A DNA stretch of 64,000 bases, taken from NCBI GenBank assembly GCA_935421135.1, contig OW285192.1:5127501-5191500 (forward strand), read 5' to 3'. Under the pieces are notes generated by a model, which ran no database searches, was not told the origin of the DNA, and was given only the letters and a program-made list of their open reading frames with translations. Positions 49,301-58,300 of this stretch are shown in pieces; the first letter of the stretch is position 1; the number at the start of each line of letters is the position of its first letter. Position numbers and translations under genes: made by a program. The DNA comes from Bugulina stolonifera (taxonomy: Eukaryota > Bryozoa > Gymnolaemata > Cheilostomatida > Bugulidae).

Positions 49301-52300
49301 TAATGTATAATATACACTGTCTTAACACATGCACACAGACTTTCTTGCTAATAATAGATATGACATACTCTTTTAAATATGTGTCTTTTATTATTTCAAT
49401 TGTGTTTTAACATGTGTACACAATCTTTTATTCATTCTATTGTCACCATTGTGGAAAGTTTATTTAATGTATTATATATGCTGACTTAACACATGCACAC
49501 GTTTCTTTATTGTCAATACAATGTATATCATAGAACCAACCCTTCTTCCCATCAGTGTATTTATAACCAAGACTTTACACATTTCTTTATTAACAATGCA
49601 ATGCACATCATAAACCAAGCCTTCCGTAGTACTTCTTCTTATCACTGATGAGAGCTATAGGCGAAGCGCAGCCGAATTCGCTCATTTAGATCACAAGCTT
49701 TTCGAGTGGAGGGCGCAGGAGAAGCGGCGGGCCGCTGCCTAGTCGCTTGGCCCGGTGGATACGGGGCACCGGCGTCGCCTCCACGTGTACGGTCGGCGCC
49801 GCACGCAACGTGGTCGGACGCGGCTTGACCGCCTCAAACGATCGGTCGTTCGGGTGAGTGGGGGTTGCGGGGGGAGGGTGGGCGGCGGTGGAGGAGGGGT
49901 GGCGGTGATGACGGTGATGGCGGCGGTGGTGGTGGCGGCGGCGGTGGTGGTGGTGGTGGCGGCGGTGGCGGTGGTGGCGGTGGTGGCGGCGGTGGCGGCG
50001 GTGGCGGCGGTGGCGGCGGCGGTGGTGAGGGCGGTGGTGGCGGCGGCGGTGGCGGTGGTGAGGGCGGCGGTGGCGGCGGTGGCGGCGGCGGCGGTGGCGG
50101 TGGTGCGGACGGGACGAGGGCGGTGGCGGGGAGGAGGGAGGAGTGGGAGGTGGGGGAGGGGGAGGGGAGGAGGGTGGGAAGGAGGGAGGGAAGGGGTCGT
50201 GGCCGGGTTCGGGGTCAAGTGTGCAAATGTTTTTTCGACCAATCAGAAGGGGGGATTTTGGGGTGACCTTGGCAAGGTCGTGTGCAAAATTTTTGTGCTC
50301 TTCTGTGATTGGTTGAAATCGGAAATACCGGCTTGTGATTGGTTGAAAACAGGGGTCAATGAGTGCGTGTCTGTCTAGAAGTGCACTGACTATACTACTC
50401 ATACATGTGAATGCACGTGCACTTATTCATTACCTACTATTGTTGTCAATATTATCAATTAACTGTTTGTCTCATATGTTCATTATACTTGTTTACTATT
50501 GCTCTATGCATAACAAGTCACATTATCATATATAATTCATTTAAAGTCTTTTTGCCTATTATAAATAATGGCCGATGACTTGGATCATGACGGTTTTAAT
50601 ATATAATCTTTCTCACATAATTGTAAGCATTATTTGTGAATGGCCGACCCTTTTAAGGTTGGACCTCCGGCACTTTTCAGCCATATTGTTATGCAACTTC
50701 CGGGGCCCATATCTTATCGTCCCACCCGATGCCATATCAGGCTTTTTACCGGAAACTAGATTAGTATAAAAGCCAGCACAATTTTCTATGCTAGTCAGTT
50801 GTTGATTGCGCTCTAATGAAGCAATATCTCCTAACTCAAACCTACAGGGTCTTACTTTTGCAGGCAAGCAGCCTTGGTCTTCTGGACCTTTAGCGCCCGA
50901 GCTTGCCCTCACACTCGTATAAGACTCTTCCCACCCTCTCAGGAGTATAAACCATCGGACCTTAGTCGATCCTTGACTCTTCAATGAGTCTAAGCATCTG
51001 GCCTACGTCCTTACAACACTAATAGAGCTATAAACTGTTCACTATTTATGTAATGGTGGAAGTATAACTTGATAGATCACTCTCAAGCACTTCCCACACT
51101 CGTGTCTACATCGGCACCAGTGTGACATATCCATAAAACATTACAATATTATTATACGTGTACATTACATGATTATATAAAAAGAATCACTGCATTACAT
51201 AAAGAAAGATTGTTACTTACTAATTCCAAAGTGGATGTTAGACACGTCAACTCTGTCTGGTATGAAACTATGACTACAGCAAGGCAACTTGAGAATCTCT
51301 TCGACTCCACCATTGCTTTCAGCATAGTATACCACTGAAATATATTACAACTGACTAGTAGTTAACTATCCATGTAGTATTGGTCTAGGGGTTAAGATGC
51401 TTGCCTCTAGTCTAGACAGCTTGGGTTCGATTCCCCGGCGGTGAAAAGCTGTTCAGGCATAGGCTGACCACTCAGTCCCTGCGGTTCAGGACTTAAAATA
51501 ATGGAGGTCTTCTGTGTGTATTTCATTCGCATACAGGATAAAGATCCACCTCTGCCCTCTTCGATACAAGAGCAGCCACATCACGGCGGGGCAAGTGAAA
51601 AAAACTGCAGCACCAGCACTGTCTGTTCCGGCCTTGTAGCAGTGCTTCATGCTGGGTTCATAACAGGCAGTGACTGAAGAGTGGTGATGAGAACTTGGTA
51701 AGCTCATACACCACTATAAAAATAAGACACACCTAGCCGTGGTATAAAATGCCACCGACATACTCAGAATTGAGGGTCTGCCATTTACTTACTATTGTAA
51801 TGGTTTTTGAGAGGGTTGTGCTGTCACCCTAAGACGACTCCCTTGTCTAAAATGAAGAGCCTATGAGTGGTGCTAGGCTTTCTCATTACATGAAAGATCA
51901 ACAGGTACTAGTAGTCTAATAACTACTCAAGACGACCCATGTGGTCCCGAGTCCATGGTTGTTTACTATACTGAGAAAGAGAGTGATCCGACCTAGAAGG
52001 CAGTTCGGGAGGCAAGGTCGAAGACCTTGACAACTGGAACAACCTATCTACAAAGTCAAAGTTTCTGTGTATAAGTATAGATATATCTTTATTAAGATCC
52101 AAGCAGGAACTGAGACAATGAACATAAAAACAATGTGCTTTTTATGGTAGGAGAACTTCTGGAGGAAGTTCCGGTAAAATGGCCGACGTAGTGTCGTCCG
52201 GAAAGTGCGCAACAAGATGGCGGCCGGAAGCCCAATGGCCGACCCAAAATAGGTCAGGTACAACAAAAGATGCTTAAAATCATCCAATTTATGTACAAAA

Positions 52301-55300
52301 TCAATATCAGGCAATTCTGAGAGGTCGGCCCCCTTTACATGGGTATAAAAAGGACATAATTGCTCAGTAAAAAACATTATAGGTATATAAGTGGTATGTG
52401 ATTACAAATGTATGGTCAAAACATGCATAAAAATTTAGGTATGTGTCAATAGGTGACTAAGTGCAGATTGCCAGAGGCTATATCACTGAAAGATATAGCA
52501 TCTCACTATCTATGACCAACTTAGGCACTTCCTAAAAATTAAGTCTACCCAAGGCCGTAACAATTATTGTTGGTTGAGGAGGCAATGAACCCAAAATGGG
52601 GTTCTAATGACTGCCGAGGCTCGTTCTAAAAATTTGTGCAATACTTTATCGAATATTAACATAAATATGCGAGTGTACAGCCCTCTATTTTTAGACTATG
52701 ATAACGGCCATTAATTTGTTGAACGTTTGCAAACCATAAAGAACAGTGTTTCCGTGTACTTTTCGTCCACACAATGGGTCTACACATTTAGAAAGACTCC
52801 CAGTGGAAATATAACTACCAAATACGTTGCACAGCCAACTGCCGATTTCTAAAACAGCTTATAGACTGTCGCTTATACAAACTACTAGCGGCGAGCAGCC
52901 AACGCTAACCACAACTACATGTATATTACAGCATACTATAGTGACATGCTCCAGTGAGCGGTAGGGGTCAACAATTTCAGCACACTGAACTTTAAATCTC
53001 ACCGCACACTGACACGTGCCAGCTATAGTTAGTGTCTCCACGGCCTAAGTTTCAGGCACTAGTCAATTTGCTAAAATATTTTTCGGCCTGGGCCAAAAGC
53101 AAAGTCCTAATTTTTGTGTGAAAACGTCAGTTGTGCCGATGAGCTAGGAAATCAAATTCTCAGGCCAATAGCCCTTTTGACCGAGGTCAGGCGGCCATCT
53201 TGGGAATTTTATTTGCTACCCGAGTCCGCCCAAGAGGTCGCAAAGACACTAAGTATAGTAATAGCTAACTGCTAGTAGTTGGTATAAACAGCAGTCTGAA
53301 TGGGCTTTTAAGTAGCATAACTTCAGGCCCACGACCAATTGTATCTCTGACTAAAATGTTGAGTTTTTCTCATTTGCACCAGAGGAAATTAACAGCGATG
53401 ACAAGTTGTAAATGTTTGTGAACTGTTAGTTCTCTCACCAATTATGTTCTACAATACAATTCTCTGCCTACTTGAAAGGCAACAAAGCATACTCAAGTTA
53501 AGACTAGTCCCCATGTGTATGCATATATTACATATAACCACATATCACACAGTAAGAACCTTACAGGCATTCTCTTTAACTTCATACTCCTTGATTTCAC
53601 TAACATTCATCTTCTTGCATATTTTGGGACTGCAGCTGGATGACCTCTCTGCACATCTTCTACGTTTATTGTAAAAGTTGGTCCGATGATCACAAGGAAG
53701 GATCACCCAATCAGCCCAACTCAGCTCCGCTATAGAACAGAAGAAGAGACATACTTATACAACTACTACTACTACTAACTCACAAAATTGCTACTAGTAA
53801 TGAGAGAGAGAGAACATTGGACGTAAGTCCAACCACACTCTCTCTTTGTTCAAGTGTATTCAGCTAGACGTCTTATCTGTGTTGGTTTTCAGTTTAACAA
53901 GAGTATAACTGAGGCTTGCAGAGAGCAGGTAGATAAGGAAGTTGTGGTTCCTCTGGCAAGAGGAACCTTGACTTTGACCTATACCGAAGCAGAACACACC
54001 TCACACTCCGTATTTACTAAATAAGATTTGTAAACATATAGGTATTGTATAGAAATCACAATTCTCTATGATTCTGCTTAGTTAGTTTGTCTCTATTTTG
54101 TTTTGATGAACGATTTTGCTGAGTTGAGACTACTGCACGTATGTTCTACTTGCTGGGGTGTGGCTTCTACACTAATCCACAATTCTCGTGGGGCCAGAGT
54201 GGGGTTGGGTGCATAAACACTTGATAGTTATTCGAGTTATCCTCGTTAGAGTTGATCCAGCTAACAATTTCAACATGCTAGTTAGTAAAGGTGAGTGCCA
54301 TATGTTTCAATGTGCCCCATTGTGTAAGCAGTATATACATGTAGTGTGTAAATCAGTACAGACATGTACCACACCTACCATCTGACTCTTTCTGTTTCTC
54401 ACATATCACACCATATTTCTCCCCTTCATCTGCAGTGGTGTATGAATCAGTAGACAAGGAGTAGACCAGATGTTGAGATGTTCTGGCAGAATGCCATGGA
54501 ATACGTTCAAGTAGAGGGGAGTCTGACTCAACAAGCTTCTGTTAAATTACAATTACATGACAATTATAGTGAAAATATATATCCTGATTGCAGATATAAA
54601 TTTCTATCTAAAAATAGATCTTCTGTAATATAGGTATGCTCAAGAATTATTACTAGATATATACGTTAGCTCGCTCCAGTAACATGATAAATGGGATGTC
54701 ACATGCAGTTTATGCAAGAATTTTGAATTTGTCAATTGAGTAGTCAGAGACCGCCATGAAAATACCCATATCTGACTGAGGTCCCTATGACACTTAATCG
54801 CTTAGCACAGTAAACCAAAGACATTACCACTCTGCACTACCTTAGTAGCATTATGCACATGTAAACTCGAGTGAGGATAATCAGAACAACAAAGATCTGC
54901 TGATGGACGCATTACATGTTTTAGAATTTTCATACTCACAGTTTCTAGATATGTGAACCACCCGACCTCACGAGAAGTTGAATTGACTATCTCTGCAAAT
55001 TGTAAAATGAATCATCTACAGTATATTATATGGAACTATCACTGAGACTGTGTTTGGATTTGATTAATGTATATTTTTGTACATGAAAAGCTTTACATTT
55101 CAAAGTTCTGCGTAATCAGCAGTTTGCAATGAAGTTAACTGCTGACAGGTCTTTATAGCGATGAAGTTGTTTAAATGTAAAATGCTGGAAAATCAACCAA
55201 GCTCAGCATTCAAACATTGTAAATGTTTTGACATGACCACATCATGGGCAGTGTTCGAAGTGTGGTTATACGGAGTATATGGCTACAGCGTGTAACCAAA

Positions 55301-58300
55301 TTTAGTGGGTATACAGCCCTGGCGTGTACCTTCTGTACCCTCATGTGCGGACTAGCCCATTGGTACATTAGCTAGTCTACTAGTTGTTTTAGTAAAGGTA
55401 TTGCTCCCTTACTAACTACAGCCAGTCAGACCACCCACTTAAAACATTGAGAGGTCGCTAACCTAGTCAATTTATTACATTAATCAAATGGGTGTCTAAA
55501 GTATTTTTCATTTCAATATTAATATTTTTTACAAACTAACACATGAGAATTAGGTGATAATATGTGTGGCAAACATTTTTATATTAGAAGGTTCAAAGTA
55601 CTACTGTTTACCTAATAATACATAACATTTTAGAGATTAACAGGGAAACAAGGGAGACAAGTCTAAATTTCTCAAACATTCCAGCATGCACCATGTACCC
55701 ACCTCATTTGTTCCACTTTGAACACTGATCATGGGACTTTTCACTTTGTTCACCATATTATATAAAGTATCTGTGTAAAGAGTGCACGTACATAGCTAGC
55801 AATAGGAAAACAGTTGATGAAGTTCAAACCCACAATTCTCTAGTGTCACTATTTTCCCTTAAAAGTAAGTCTCCTACATCTGTGTGTTTACACAGTTAGA
55901 TGCGCTTCTGTGTATATTTACTGCTTACTTCCACTTGTCCATATCGGTGAGGTAATGTGCCTGGAGAGGAGACTGCGAAGCGTGCTTGCTTCCTCAACAG
56001 ATTCCAGAGAGACTGGATGTCCACCACCATTTGTGTAACAGGAGAAATTAGCTTCTGCAAAGTCCATTTCAATGTTCTTAGTGCCCCAGGTGTAGCAGCT
56101 GCACCGGTGTAGGCACAGATATTGTGATGCTAAAGTTCAAGTAAGATGTATTGAGAACTACATGTACAATTACTGTACCCCTAACTAAGTAAAAGAGGAC
56201 AACATCTAATTCTGATCAATTACTAGCGATCACAATCCTTATTCTCCATTTATGAATTTTACCAGCAGAAATATAGAGAGAGAATAGAGACTATCACATA
56301 AACTTCTATTTTCAAAACTAGTAAGTTCTAATCCTTCTGCTTGGGATATAGGTTAGTAGTATAATCAGTGCAGATCTATACTACTTAGGTTGTTTTGGTG
56401 GTGACCACAACTTGGTAATATTGTTGCATTTGAATAGTTGTAGTTGTAACAGGCGTACGAAAAAAGTTGGTCCGATTAAGTTCTTAATGATGTGAATGAT
56501 GGATAGATAACGTCTATTGTTTTCTTTTGTTATTGTCACAAATTCTGAGCAATACATGTAGACTCTCCTACTACTGTACTGGCCATATGAGCATAACGTA
56601 GGAATAAGAATATTTCGTTTATATACGTGTTATGATATAAGTACATAGTATACATATTTTATATTGATGTCATGCTAAGGGCAATAATGAGCCATACATT
56701 GTTCACACTGACATACCTTTATTACTACTATAACTATAGACTACTAAATTGCTATAATTATTGCGCAATGTTGTTTACTACTACAATGTACTTGTATACT
56801 CTGGAATGTAGTAGAATATTCTTTCAGCTGATTATGACTAATTGTTATTATAATGATGTAATATTTTGGTGGAGAACCTACTAGAACATTCTTCTCATAT
56901 ATATAAGCAAGCCCAATTTTTATAGTGATCAGTTAACTTCTAGCAATAAACAAGGATATATTACACTACACACTACATCTTCTCTGCACTAGATAGACCA
57001 AGCTGTGTGTCACTTGATTATCTCTGACTACAGTGACTTCACCGAACTCTCACAAGTACTACTATCTTGTGACAATTGGGGGCTGCTCCGGGAAGTCATC
57101 AGTCGCAGACAGGGAGATTAACAACGTCGGCATACACCGGATACTAATAGCTGCAGTTAAAGATGGTGTTATTGGAAAAAGTAAGTCAAATGGGCAAGGA
57201 CCTAGGACTTACAGATCAGAAGCAATCCAAGATAGGAGGGATTGAACAAGTGGCAGAAGATGCTGACCGATATTTGGCAGCTCATGGTAGAAAGCTCTTC
57301 ATGGAGAAGAAAGCTACCGCACACAAGGATGAAGAAGAAACCCGTAGATGCTACATCTGCGATGAAGTAGGGCATATTGCAGTTATATGCCCCAAGAGAA
57401 CACAGAAACACTGTTCCAATTGTGGAGTTACTGGACACTCAACTATGGAATGTAAGAGGTCCAGACAAGGAAATATGAAACCAGGCAAGGTAGGAGCTAT
57501 GAAAGCGATTGTAAAAGGAGGAGATGACAGAGAACCTCAGGAAATTGAGATGGATGGGAAAAGATATGTAACTATTGTTTGCTGCAAACAAATAGGGGCA
57601 GATGAAAATAATGTTGATGTCAAAATGGGCTACGTGAATAACCAACCTGCGGAAGTCATAAGAGACACAGGTTGCACAGCAGTCATAGTTAAAGGAAAAT
57701 TCGTTAAGCCAAACCAGTACACCGGAGCAAAGAGAGAAGTTAGGATGGTCAATAACACAGCCGAGCAGTATTCAGTGGCCAGCATAGAAATCAGGACACC
57801 ATATTACTCAGGGATGGTACCAGCGATAGTCATGAATGATCCAATGTATGACCTGGTGATTGGGAATATACCTGGTGTGAAATCACCATCTAATCCTGAC
57901 CCCAGCTTTGACAAAGGAGACAGGTACAAGATGAGCAAACAAGTTGACAATGGATAACATTGGAGCTGACTACCTTAGTAGAATTGACTCAGAATTTGAA
58001 TAATAGTGCGCAATTATTAAAATAATTCCTCTCAAATGGGGGGTTGTCACAAATTCTGAGCAATACATATAGACTCTTCTAACGTACTAGCCATATTGGC
58101 ATAATGTAGGAATAAGAATATTTTATTTTGTTATAATATAAGTACTTAGCATACATTTATATTGATGTCATACAAAGGGCAGTAATGAGCCATACATTGT
58201 TTACACTGACATACCTTTCTTACTACTATAATTATACTATAATTGCTATAATTCGCTGCCCCAATGTTCAAATGTTCTAAATCGTCAAAATGCCAATTTT

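Larger units (their letters stand above)
41387..50399. mobile_element. Polinton/Maverick-like non-autonomous element, 9,013 bp, with cargo genes
   Basis: Terminal inverted repeats of about 1.22 kb (41387-42615 and 49180-50399) start AGTAGTATAGTCAGTGCACT. The direct repeat CATACA flanks both ends (41381-41386, 50400-50405). A 6-bp duplication, AG termini and kilobase-long inverted repeats are the known hallmarks of Polinton/Maverick elements. The expected pPolB, RVE integrase, cysteine protease, ATPase and capsid genes are all absent. Inside are two divergent intron-containing genes: an unrecognised gene (minus) and an IkB-like ankyrin gene (plus), separated by a satellite. It most likely moves by enzymes from a full-length relative. 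Superfamily assignment rests on the termini only. Confidence 0.8.
41322..51145 (+). mobile_element. Solo LTR, family B, split by the 9-kb Polinton-like element
   Basis: The LTR's first ~65 bp (41322-41386, TGGGGTGTTTCAGC, TAGCCTGCAG, CATGGACTAT) resemble the 5' end of the 60.37-kb copy. The rest (50406-51145) continues right of the 9-kb element with TATA box (GTATAAAAGCC), GTTGTTGATTGCGCT and end ACATTACA. The CATACA at both sides of the 9-kb element is the duplicated LTR target. ATAT flanks lie outside. Confidence 0.78.

Noticed and set aside
57033..57245. 70-codon ORF upstream of the gag gene
   Set aside because: It begins in the 5' LTR, overlaps the primer-binding site and is in another frame from the zinc-knuckle ORF.
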